From Thiomicrorhabdus sp. (GTDB lineage: Bacteria; Pseudomonadota; Gammaproteobacteria; Thiomicrospirales; Thiomicrospiraceae): 64,000 nucleotides of DNA. The notes under the pieces were generated by a model. That model was not told where the DNA came from. It saw only the letters and a list, made by a program, of their open reading frames with translations, and searched no databases. The translations under genes and the position numbers were made by a program. The stretch spans positions 1 to 64,000 of the forward strand of contig NZ_OY782570.1 in the NCBI RefSeq assembly GCF_963677875.1, written 5' to 3'. The first letter of the stretch is position 1, and every line of letters starts with the position of its first letter. Positions 8,965 through 16,747 of the stretch are shown here, piece by piece.

Positions 8965-10262
8965 AAAAAATTTCCGGGTGGGGGCGTTTCCCGATAGTCG
9001 ATGCCGAGGTTGTACCGTTCCGGGATCACAGAATGGTTTTGGATAAGCTGGATGAGGCAATGCCGCTGGCAATCCCTCGCGGTAACGGCCGAAGTTACGG
9101 AGACAGTGCGCTCGGCAACTGCGTTTATTCCAGCTTGAGTCTGAACCGTTTCATTGCTTTCGATGAAAACACCGGTGTGCTTCGTTGCCAGTCAGGCGTC
9201 CTGTTGTCGGCCATCTTGGATGCATTTCTTCCCAGAGGTTGGTTTCCCGGCGTTACACCGGGAACCAAATATGTGACCGTCGGCGGTGCAATTGCTTCGG
9301 ACGTGCATGGCAAGAATCATCATCTTGCCGGTTGTTTTAGCGAAACGGTTGTCTCATTGATGCTGATGCTGCCGAGCGGGGAGCTTAAACGTTGTTCCAA
9401 AACGGAAAACAGCGATCTGTTCCGCGCAACCTGCGGGGGCATGGGGTTGACCGGAATGATTCTGGAGACGGAAATTCAATTAAAAGCAGTGAACTCGAAG
9501 AACATTGAGCAAACCACGATTAAAACCGCCAACCTTGCAGAGACTTTTTCGGCTTTCGAAGAGTTGGCGGATCAGGTTTATTCGGTGGCATGGATCGATT
9601 GTCTGGCAGATAAGAAATCAATCGGACGCAGTTTGATTATGGCTGGTGACTTTAAGAGCGACGGCGATTTGAGATATACGGCTCCGCATAAACATCGTGT
9701 GCCTTTCGATTTTCCCTCGTTTGCGCTGAATCGCTACAGCGTAAAAGCGTTTAATACGCTGTATTACGCCAGAGGGAACGATCAGGTTAGGCAAGAAATT
9801 TCGGTAGACAGTTTCTTTTATCCGTTGGATGCTCTGAGTGACTGGAACAGAATTTACGGTAAAAACGGGTTTGTCCAGTATCAGTTTATTCTTCCCAAGG
9901 AACAGAGTTTTGAAGGGTTGAACGAAATTCTGGCATTGATTGCTGCGCGCGGAATGGCCAGCTTTCTGGCTGTGTTAAAGCTCTATGGTGCTACCAATGC
10001 CAATTTTCTATCCTTTCCAATGGAGGGCTATAGTCTGGCGCTGGATTTCAAAGTACAAAAGGGACTGTTTTCTTTTCTGGATGAATTGGATGCGCTGGTT
10101 TTAAAATATCGGGGGCGCATCTATCTGGCAAAAGATGCACGTATGAGTCGCGAGGTGTTTGAGCAGGGGTATCCGGGGATCGAACGCTTTAGAGCCCTGC
10201 GGGAAGAGTTTGAATTGAATCAATTTATTCGATCGTATCAGTCGGAGAGGTTAGGGTTGTGA
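8961..10262 (+). CDS. dprE1: Decaprenylphosphoryl-beta-D-ribose 2'-oxidase-like FAD enzyme (DprE1 family)
   Basis: FAD-dependent oxidase half of the 2'-epimerase that turns polyprenyl-phosphate-ribose into polyprenyl-phosphate-arabinose. The 433-residue protein has the FAD-binding stretch IPRGNGRSYGDSALG near residues 38-52 and VGGAIASDVHGKNHH, which matches the GGAIA.D.HGKNHH block of mycobacterial DprE1. The segment LSFPMEGYSLALDF aligns with LSFPMPGWNICVDF of the mycobacterial enzyme. The benzothiazinone-reactive cysteine is therefore replaced by Ala360 here. The start ATG overlaps the gtrA TGA and the stop overlaps the next GTG, so four genes are tightly coupled. No signal peptide is seen. 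Confidence 0.88.
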   Translation: MKKISGWGRFPIVDAEVVPFRDHRMVLDKLDEAMPLAIPRGNGRSYGDSALGNCVYSSLSLNRFIAFDENTGVLRCQSGVLLSAILDAFLPRGWFPGVTPGTKYVTVGGAIASDVHGKNHHLAGCFSETVVSLMLMLPSGELKRCSKTENSDLFRATCGGMGLTGMILETEIQLKAVNSKNIEQTTIKTANLAETFSAFEELADQVYSVAWIDCLADKKSIGRSLIMAGDFKSDGDLRYTAPHKHRVPFDFPSFALNRYSVKAFNTLYYARGNDQVRQEISVDSFFYPLDALSDWNRIYGKNGFVQYQFILPKEQSFEGLNEILALIAARGMASFLAVLKLYGATNANFLSFPMEGYSLALDFKVQKGLFSFLDELDALVLKYRGRIYLAKDARMSREVFEQGYPGIERFRALREEFELNQFIRSYQSERLGL

Positions 10263-10996
10263 ATCAAAAATGGTTGCTGGTTCTGGGTGCGAATAGCGAT
10301 ATGGCTCTGGCGTCGGCCAGACGTTTTGCCGAAGCGGGCTGGAATCTCTATCTGGCTTCGCGGCAGACGGAGTTTTTGGAAAAAGAAGTGGATCATCTGA
10401 AAATTGCTTATCGGATTGAAGCGGAAGCTTTGTACTTCGATGCGGAAGATTTTGATAGTCATCTGCCTTTTTATACGGGGCTTCGTCAGAAACCTCAGGG
10501 AGTGTTGCTGGCTTTCGGATTCATGCCGGAGCAGGAGCAAGCGCAGCAACAGCCTGTTCTGCTACGGAAAACGGCCAATGTCAATTACCTTGGCGCCATG
10601 AGCATTCTTGAAGTTGTCGCAAGTGATTTTGAACAACGTCAGGTCGGTTGGATTGCGGCCATCAGCTCGGTTGCCGGGGATCGGGGGCGCGCGAGCAACT
10701 ATATCTACGGCAGCAGCAAGGCGGCTTTGAGTGCCTATCTGGCGGGATTGCGACATCGGCTTTTTGCCGCCGGTGTGCATGTGATGACGGTGAAGCCGGG
10801 ATTTGTTGCTACAAAAATGACTCGGGGATTGGATTTGCCGGACAAACTTACCGCGCAACCCAAGGAAGTGGCCGAGGCGATTTTTAAAGGGATCGACAAG
10901 CGGAAAAACACTTTGTATGTGAAAGGTATTTGGCGGTTAATTATGCTGATTATCATTTATCTGCCGGAGTTTATTTTTAAAAAGACCAAGTTGTGA
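10259..10996 (+). CDS. dprE2: Decaprenylphosphoryl-2-keto-ribose reductase-like SDR (DprE2 family)
   Basis: Short-chain dehydrogenase of 245 residues that would reduce the 2-keto intermediate made by the adjacent DprE1 homologue to the arabinose epimer using NAD(P)H. The Rossmann entry is LVLGANSDMALASARRFA, and the catalytic Ser plus YxxxK appear as ISSVAG and YIYGSSKAAL. The C terminus ends in a hydrophobic helix followed by lysines (LIMLIIIYLPEFIFKKTKL), consistent with membrane association. It starts with GTG inside the upstream TGA (GTGA). An SDR alone would be ambiguous, but immediate coupling to dprE1 makes this assignment probable. Confidence 0.85.
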   Translation: MNQKWLLVLGANSDMALASARRFAEAGWNLYLASRQTEFLEKEVDHLKIAYRIEAEALYFDAEDFDSHLPFYTGLRQKPQGVLLAFGFMPEQEQAQQQPVLLRKTANVNYLGAMSILEVVASDFEQRQVGWIAAISSVAGDRGRASNYIYGSSKAALSAYLAGLRHRLFAAGVHVMTVKPGFVATKMTRGLDLPDKLTAQPKEVAEAIFKGIDKRKNTLYVKGIWRLIMLIIIYLPEFIFKKTKL

Positions 10997-10999
10997 GTT

Positions 11000-11599
11000 A
11001 TGGCTGTTGCAGCTAAGTTAGCGTTATTCGATTTTGATGGAACCATAACCAAACGCGATTCGTTGCCGGATTTTCTGGTTTACGCGGTGGGCTGGCCGAG
11101 ATTTATTTGGGGGTTGCTGCGTTTATCGCCGATTTTATTCGGTTATGTGTTGAAACGAGTGGATAACAGTTGGGCGAAAGAGCGGATGCTACACTATTTT
11201 TTGGCCGGGGTGCCCGAAGAGTGGTTACAGGAGAAAGGACGGGCGTATGCTTTGGAACGGATTGAGTCGCTGCTTCGTGACAAGGCGCTTGCCTGTTTGA
11301 AACGGCATTTGGCGGAGGGAGATCGGGTGATCGTTGTCAGCGCGTCCAGCGAAATTTGGTTGAAAGCCTGGTGCGACGAAGTTGGCGTTGAATTGCTGGC
11401 CACCCGTTTGCAAGCGAAAGAGGGGGTGATGACCGGGTTGTATGATGGCCGGAATTGTCACGGAGAAGAGAAGGTGCGACGAATTCGATCCGCAGTGGAA
11501 CTTTCGCGTTTCGACCAGATTTGTGCTTATGGTGACTCTTCCGGAGATTTGCCGATGCTTTCTCTTGCCAGTCAGGCCTTTTATAAACCGTTCAGATAG
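11000..11599 (+). CDS. HAD-IB family phosphatase
   Basis: A 199-residue haloacid-dehalogenase phosphatase. Motif I is DFDGTITKRDS near the N terminus, motif II is VIVVSASSEIW and motif IV is YGDSSGDLPML, as in SerB/HAD-IB enzymes. It starts three bases after dprE2 ends. In the arabinose-donor pathway the product of the UbiA step keeps a 5-phosphate that must be removed. Mycobacteria assign this to Rv3807c, an unrelated PAP2-type protein. This HAD enzyme is a good candidate for the same step, which is inference from position only. Confidence 0.82.
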   Translation: MAVAAKLALFDFDGTITKRDSLPDFLVYAVGWPRFIWGLLRLSPILFGYVLKRVDNSWAKERMLHYFLAGVPEEWLQEKGRAYALERIESLLRDKALACLKRHLAEGDRVIVVSASSEIWLKAWCDEVGVELLATRLQAKEGVMTGLYDGRNCHGEEKVRRIRSAVELSRFDQICAYGDSSGDLPMLSLASQAFYKPFR

Positions 11600-11609
11600 G
11601 TAGCGTTGG

Positions 11610-12686
11610 ATGAAGTTATGGTTGAAGTGGTCTCACTGGGTGAACGACGGATCGGCCGTTGGGCTGTTTTATTTCGGGTTGCTCTTTCTTGCGGCGACTC
11701 AAGGCGTGAATTCGTTTGCAGGTGAAATTGTTCCCTGGGTGCAGAATATTTTTGCCAATCCCTATCATGGCGAACTGGCCGAAAAGCAGTTTCTGCTAAC
11801 CAGCCTCTTATTGCCCCTGACAGCTTCCGCTTTGCAGATTTCGACGCAACAGGGGCTTGAAATACTGAATGGAGCGATCTTCATTCTCGGTAGTTACTGG
11901 GTCTTGAAGGTTTATGCCACCGAGGGAAAAGAGCGTTTTTTAGTTCAGGCTTTCCTTCTTTATTCGCTCTCTGCCGGCTTGTTGTTGTGGTTTGGAAAAT
12001 CCGATATGTGGTTTTTTGTACTGTCGACCCTGCTGGTGTTTTATCGTAAACATTTCGCGGTTTCCTTGGGCGTTGCGCTGCTGCTGGGCCTGACCCATTT
12101 TGAGCAGGGGCTGGTTGTCGTTGCCATGCTTGGTTTGATGTTTCTGGTGGATTTGTCGACAGGTCAGCGTTTGCGGGATGTTTTTAAAGCGTATTTTGCA
12201 ATTTTGATCGGAATTGCGCTGGCCAAAGTGATGCTTCTGGGCTTTTTCGCTCTGAATGAGTTCGGCCGAACAGAAGGACGGCTGGAGTTTGTTTTTGCAC
12301 GAGGGTATGAAGTCTTTGTCGAACCGGCCTTGAAAAATGCCGGGGTGCTGGTTTTCTCTTATTTGAGTTTATTCTGGCTGGTCTTTTTCGGTCTGGCATC
12401 GGCATTCAACGTCAATAAATTTTCCACAGCCGCCGTTTGGCTGGCATTTTTGGTGGCGATGGGGGTGTCTTTCCTGACTTACGACACGACACGGGTTTTT
12501 TCCATTGTTTTCTGGCCGTTTATCGTTTACATGATTTTGGAAACGCCAGTCAGCCGTTTGGAAAAAGTATTCAATAAGCAATTCATGCCGATGCTGATTG
12601 CCGCTGCTCTGTTATTTCCGACGGTTCAAGTTAAAAAATCCGGTGAGTTATTGTTTGTCGGTGTTTTGAATTATCAGAAAAGCTGA
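11610..12686 (+). CDS. Multi-pass membrane protein, possible glycosyltransferase
   Basis: A 358-residue, strongly hydrophobic protein with about eight to ten membrane spans and no recognised family signature. A short N-terminal cytoplasmic stretch and first helix are followed by a loop containing acidic residues (FAGEIVPW, YHGELAEK), where GT-C enzymes often carry a catalytic acidic residue. It closes the putative arabinose-donor gene set, ten bases after the HAD gene. By place it could be the enzyme that uses the lipid-linked sugar, or a transporter. The function is not established from sequence. Confidence 0.65.
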   Translation: MKLWLKWSHWVNDGSAVGLFYFGLLFLAATQGVNSFAGEIVPWVQNIFANPYHGELAEKQFLLTSLLLPLTASALQISTQQGLEILNGAIFILGSYWVLKVYATEGKERFLVQAFLLYSLSAGLLLWFGKSDMWFFVLSTLLVFYRKHFAVSLGVALLLGLTHFEQGLVVVAMLGLMFLVDLSTGQRLRDVFKAYFAILIGIALAKVMLLGFFALNEFGRTEGRLEFVFARGYEVFVEPALKNAGVLVFSYLSLFWLVFFGLASAFNVNKFSTAAVWLAFLVAMGVSFLTYDTTRVFSIVFWPFIVYMILETPVSRLEKVFNKQFMPMLIAAALLFPTVQVKKSGELLFVGVLNYQKS

Positions 12687-12721
12687 AGTGCCAACGGTAA
12701 GGTTTAAAAAATTAGAGATCT

Positions 12722-15556
12722 ATGACTTCTTCAAAGAGACGCTTTTTCACCGATGCTTCGGTATTCGAAATCGAAGCCAGCCAGGTTTTTTGTCCGGTAT
12801 CTCAGTCGGATTTAGAGCATTGCGTGAGAGACAGCATCCGGAAGGCTCTTCCCATCACCATGCGCGCCGGAGGAACTTCGTTAGGCGGACAGGCGATCGG
12901 CAGCGGAGCGGTGATTGATGTTTCCAAGTGCTTGACCCGTATTGTGGATTATCGCCCTGAAGAACAAGAGGTGGATGTTGAACCCGGTGTGATTCAGGAC
13001 GATCTGAATGCGTTTGTCAGAAAAGACGGTTTACGCTTTGCTCCAGACACTTCCACATCCAACCGAGCCATGATCGGCGGCATGATCGGCAACAATTCCT
13101 GCGGCTCGTACTCGGTTTATTATGGAACGACCCGCGAGCATGTTAAATCGCTGGATGTGATTCTGGCCGATGGTTCGCAAACTACTTTCGAGCCATTGAC
13201 ACCACAAATGTTGCGCGAAAAACTCGATCTGCAGAGCTTTGAAGGAAACATTTACCGTACGATTCTCAACCTGCTTGAGCGCCACGGCAAGACGATTCTC
13301 GAACATTATCCGCATCCGTCCATTAAACGCCGTAATACCGGTTACGCTCTGGATGAATTATACCGTCACCATCAACCTTTCAACCCAGACGGCAGGCCAT
13401 TTAATCTGGCGCCTTTGATTTGCGGGAGCGAGGGAACTCTGGCGGTGATTAAAAAAGCCACGCTGCATTTAGTCAAAACGCCAAAATTTCAACAACTGAT
13501 CTGTGCCCATTTTGATTCGGTCGAACAGGCGATGAAAATCGTTGATCGTTTATTGGCGTTTAACCCGGCAGCGATCGAATTGATCGATAAAGCCACACTG
13601 GACGGCGCAAAAGCCAATCTTCAGCAGCAGCAAAATCGTTTCTGGATCGATGGCGATCCACAGGCGGTATTGGTGATCGAGTTGTTTGATGAAGATGAAA
13701 ATGTTCTGATAAAACGATTGAATGAGCAGCAGCAATGGTTGCTGCAACATGGCGCTTATTCCGCACCAATGGTTGATCGAGCCGACTCTGCAAAAGTCTG
13801 GGAAGTGCGTAAAGCCGGTTTGGGCATGCTGATGGGCAAGGTGACTCGCAAGAAAGCCGTTGCGGTGATTGAAGATGCTGCGGTTCCCGTGACCGCCTTG
13901 TATGACTATTATCAGGACGTGCGGAATTTAATGGCCGAGCTGGGAGAGGGTTGCGTTTATTACGGTCACGCTTCAGTTGGTCTGATTCACATTCGTCCAG
14001 AACTGGATTTAGCAACGCCAGAAGGTCGGAACCTGTTCCAGACGATTGCCGAACGAAATTCTAAGTTGGTTAAAAAGTATCGCGGAGCCTTATCCGGCGA
14101 GCATGGAGACGGCCGGATCCGTGCGCCTTTCTTAAGAGAGCAGATTGGTGACCAAGTTTATGCCTGGTTGCTGGAGCTGAAACGTGCTTTTGATCCGCAC
14201 AATCTGCTCAATCCCGGAGTGATTCTTGGTTCGATGCCGATTACGCAGAATTTGCGGGCCGATCGTCAACCGCAACAGCATCTGCCGACCGTGTTTGACT
14301 GGTCACGAGATCTGTCTTTGATGGATGCCGTGGAAAAGTGTAATGGTGCTGGAGCCTGCCGAAAATCCAGCGGTTTGATGTGTCCGTCCTATCAGGCGAC
14401 CCGGGAAGAAAATTATTCCACTCGGGGGCGAGCCAACCTCCTGCGTCGCGCTTTGAGCGAGCCGGATCCGCGCCAGGCGTTGAGCCACCCCGAATTGCAA
14501 GAGGCTTTGGAACTTTGTCTGGGGTGCAAGGGGTGTAAAAGTCAGTGTCCTGCGAACGTGGATATGGCACGCCTGAAAGCGGAAGTATTGTTCCATTCTC
14601 GAAGAGCATTCGATTTAAGCCGTGTGGCTCTAAAGTATTATGGTCGTTTATTGAAAGTTGGCAGCAGAATGCCTCGCGTATTTAATGGCTTGCAATCTCT
14701 TGGTAGTGTGAAATGGTTGATGGGGGTCGATTCGAGGCGAACGCTGCCGCAAGTTCAGAAAGCAGATTTGTCGAGCTGGTGGCAAGAATCGAGTGTTCAG
14801 TCTTTTGGCCGTTCAGAGAAAACCAAAGTTTGGGTGTTGTGTGATCTGTTCAGTCAATATCAGGAACCTCAGGTCGGCCGGGCGGTTTTGAACAGCTTGC
14901 AGAAGCTGGACATGGAAGTCCACCCGGTTTTCATGCAGCAGTCACCGCGTGCGTTGATCAGTAAAGGATTGCTGCTTGAGGCTCGAGACGCTTTACTGCA
15001 TGTTGCCGAGCTGTTGCTCGAATGGCAGGACGGGGATTTCCTGATCGGGATTGAACCGTCGGAGTTGTTGGTGTGGCGGGACGAAGCCCAGGATTTGCTG
15101 GCAAAATTGCCGTATTCCCCGGTGTTTGAAAACATGCAGCGCTGGCGCTCACAAGTGCAGAGTTTTGAGGAGTTTGTGCTGGCGCGTATTGAGCTTGGAG
15201 AGATGCCGGCGTTACGGACCAAGCCCAAAAAAGTATGGTTGCATGTTCACTGTCACCAGAAATCGCTGGCCAGACCGGGCGATTCGCAAAAAGCGCTACA
15301 GTGGATTGATGGATTACAGGTGGAAATGATCCCTTCGGGCTGTTGCGGTATGTCCGGAGAGTTTGGCTATAAACACTATGAAGTTTCCAAAACTATTGCC
15401 GAGCAGACGTTGTTGCCGGTATTGAGCAAGGCGCGCGATGAGGATTGGATTGTCGCCACCGGAACCAGCTGTCGACATCAAATCGCTGATCTGGGCGGCT
15501 ATCAGGCGTTACATATCGCGCAAATTTTCGAGCGGATTTTCGACGCTGCCGATTGA
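12722..15556 (+). CDS. FAD/4Fe-4S D-2-hydroxyacid dehydrogenase (YdiJ/GlcD-GlcF fusion type)
   Basis: A large 944-residue fusion. An N-terminal FAD-binding PCMH domain (MRAGGTSLGGQAIGSG, MIGGMIGNNSCGS) is followed by the FAD-oxidase C-terminal domain with SGEHGDGRIRAPF. Next is a ferredoxin-like part with CNGAGACRKSSGLMCPSY (first Cys 540) and CLGCKGCKSQCP (first Cys 599). The C-terminal CCG-type half has VHCHQKS (Cys 844) and GCCGMSGEFG (Cys 874-875). The family oxidises D-2-hydroxyacids such as D-lactate, glycolate or D-2-hydroxyglutarate and passes electrons to the respiratory chain. E. coli YdiJ is similarly organised and slightly longer. It is 35 bases after the membrane protein gene on the same strand, so cotranscription is possible, but the function looks unrelated. 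Confidence 0.85.
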   Translation: MTSSKRRFFTDASVFEIEASQVFCPVSQSDLEHCVRDSIRKALPITMRAGGTSLGGQAIGSGAVIDVSKCLTRIVDYRPEEQEVDVEPGVIQDDLNAFVRKDGLRFAPDTSTSNRAMIGGMIGNNSCGSYSVYYGTTREHVKSLDVILADGSQTTFEPLTPQMLREKLDLQSFEGNIYRTILNLLERHGKTILEHYPHPSIKRRNTGYALDELYRHHQPFNPDGRPFNLAPLICGSEGTLAVIKKATLHLVKTPKFQQLICAHFDSVEQAMKIVDRLLAFNPAAIELIDKATLDGAKANLQQQQNRFWIDGDPQAVLVIELFDEDENVLIKRLNEQQQWLLQHGAYSAPMVDRADSAKVWEVRKAGLGMLMGKVTRKKAVAVIEDAAVPVTALYDYYQDVRNLMAELGEGCVYYGHASVGLIHIRPELDLATPEGRNLFQTIAERNSKLVKKYRGALSGEHGDGRIRAPFLREQIGDQVYAWLLELKRAFDPHNLLNPGVILGSMPITQNLRADRQPQQHLPTVFDWSRDLSLMDAVEKCNGAGACRKSSGLMCPSYQATREENYSTRGRANLLRRALSEPDPRQALSHPELQEALELCLGCKGCKSQCPANVDMARLKAEVLFHSRRAFDLSRVALKYYGRLLKVGSRMPRVFNGLQSLGSVKWLMGVDSRRTLPQVQKADLSSWWQESSVQSFGRSEKTKVWVLCDLFSQYQEPQVGRAVLNSLQKLDMEVHPVFMQQSPRALISKGLLLEARDALLHVAELLLEWQDGDFLIGIEPSELLVWRDEAQDLLAKLPYSPVFENMQRWRSQVQSFEEFVLARIELGEMPALRTKPKKVWLHVHCHQKSLARPGDSQKALQWIDGLQVEMIPSGCCGMSGEFGYKHYEVSKTIAEQTLLPVLSKARDEDWIVATGTSCRHQIADLGGYQALHIAQIFERIFDAAD

Positions 15557-15592
15557 ATCAGAGCGTCTGAGCCGTGCAAGGTTTGTGAAGGG

Positions 15593-15988
15593 TTAAGCGA
15601 AGTCTTCCAGAGCCTGTTCGAGTGTTTGCCATGCCGTTTGACTTGGCGTCAATGGTTCGTGACACCAGATCGGGTCAGGCCAGACAGCATCTTTTTCATC
15701 TCTGAATACCAAGTGATAATGAAGGAAAGGGTTTTTGTTGCCGATTTTAGCCAAGTTGTAATGGGGGCCGAATCCTTTGTTTTGCAAGTGTTGTATTAAG
15801 CGATGAGTTTCTTGGTAGAAACCGGCGATAAAATCCGGTTCGTTTAAAATGCTTTTGGGAATGATCAGGAGCCAGGGAATCTCAGTTTCTTCGGCCAGAA
15901 CGGAAAAAAAATCGTTTCCGGCTACAAAGTGAGCATCAAAGCGTGTTTCCAGTGCGTTTGTTGTGTGATCCGTTGTCAAAATATCCAT
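15593..15988 (-). CDS. HIT-domain protein
   Basis: A 131-residue protein with the histidine-triad-like end PFLHYHLVFRDEKDAVWPDP, characteristic of a bacterial HIT subfamily where the last His is altered. FETRFDAH- and WLLIIPKS-type strands precede it. The start at 15988 is preferred: it has an upstream purine-rich GCGGAAC, and homologues start close to MDILTT. The frame is open to 16102, but that stretch looks non-coding. HIT proteins are nucleotide hydrolases or transferases; the substrate is unknown. It is convergent with the dehydrogenase gene on its left and divergent from maf on its right. Confidence 0.75.
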   Translation of the reverse strand: MDILTTDHTTNALETRFDAHFVAGNDFFSVLAEETEIPWLLIIPKSILNEPDFIAGFYQETHRLIQHLQNKGFGPHYNLAKIGNKNPFLHYHLVFRDEKDAVWPDPIWCHEPLTPSQTAWQTLEQALEDFA

Positions 15989-16155
15989 TCGATAGTTCCG
16001 CTTGTCTTTATTATTGGATGCCTGGGGCAGGCTGATGGGCAAGATTAATGGGTTTTTAAGGGTTTTGCGATTCGCGACATTGTAAAATACCCGATTATCC
16101 ATTTTTTTCTGTATGTTCGCAGAGAAAATTCAAGAAAAGAAATGATCAGATCGTG

Positions 16156-16734
16156 ATGACCGAAAAATTATATTTAGCGTCCAGTTCGCCGCGCCGTCAA
16201 GAACTTTTGCAGCAAATGGGGTTAAGTTTTCAGCTGGTAAAGGCGCCGGTTGAAGAAGTAGCTCTGCCCGGTGAATCGCCTTTTTCTTATGTTCGTCGTA
16301 TCGCCATCGAGAAGGCGTTTGACGGTTTTAACAAGGTGGAAGGGAAGGATTGCTGGGTGATTGGAGGCGATACTGCCGTGGTTCTGAACGATAAGGTGTT
16401 GGGAAAACCAAGACATGCGGCAGAAGCCATTGCCATGTTGCAAAGGTTGTCTGCCAATACTCATACCGTGCTGTCAGCGGTTTCTGTGGTGCATGATGGT
16501 GAGGTGTTTTCCGCTGTCAATGAGACGCGGGTCGAGTTTGCGGAAATTCCGGAGGCGGAAATTAAAGAAATAGTTGCTTCCGGAGAGCCGATGGATAAAG
16601 CGGGAGCTTATGCGATCCAGGGTCAGGCGGCTAAATGGATTCGCTGCATCGATGGCAGTTATTCGGCGGTCATGGGTTTACCGATTTATGAATTGAATCA
16701 ATTGTTGCGGCAGGCAAACTTCTACCAGGAATAA
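16156..16734 (+). CDS. maf: Maf-family nucleoside triphosphate pyrophosphatase
   Basis: House-cleaning pyrophosphatase that hydrolyses modified or selected nucleoside triphosphates such as dTTP/UTP or their methylated forms. The 192-residue product opens MTEKLYLASSSPRRQELLQQ, with the SxSPRR nucleotide-binding motif, and has VIGGDTAVVLNDKVLGKP and DKAGAYAIQG typical of YhdE-type Maf. A GTG lies just upstream in frame at 16153, but the ATG is preferred. The maf-rng-yhdP order is the standard gammaproteobacterial arrangement. Confidence 0.93.
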   Translation: MTEKLYLASSSPRRQELLQQMGLSFQLVKAPVEEVALPGESPFSYVRRIAIEKAFDGFNKVEGKDCWVIGGDTAVVLNDKVLGKPRHAAEAIAMLQRLSANTHTVLSAVSVVHDGEVFSAVNETRVEFAEIPEAEIKEIVASGEPMDKAGAYAIQGQAAKWIRCIDGSYSAVMGLPIYELNQLLRQANFYQE

Positions 16735-16747
16735 AGGTTGATGCTTT

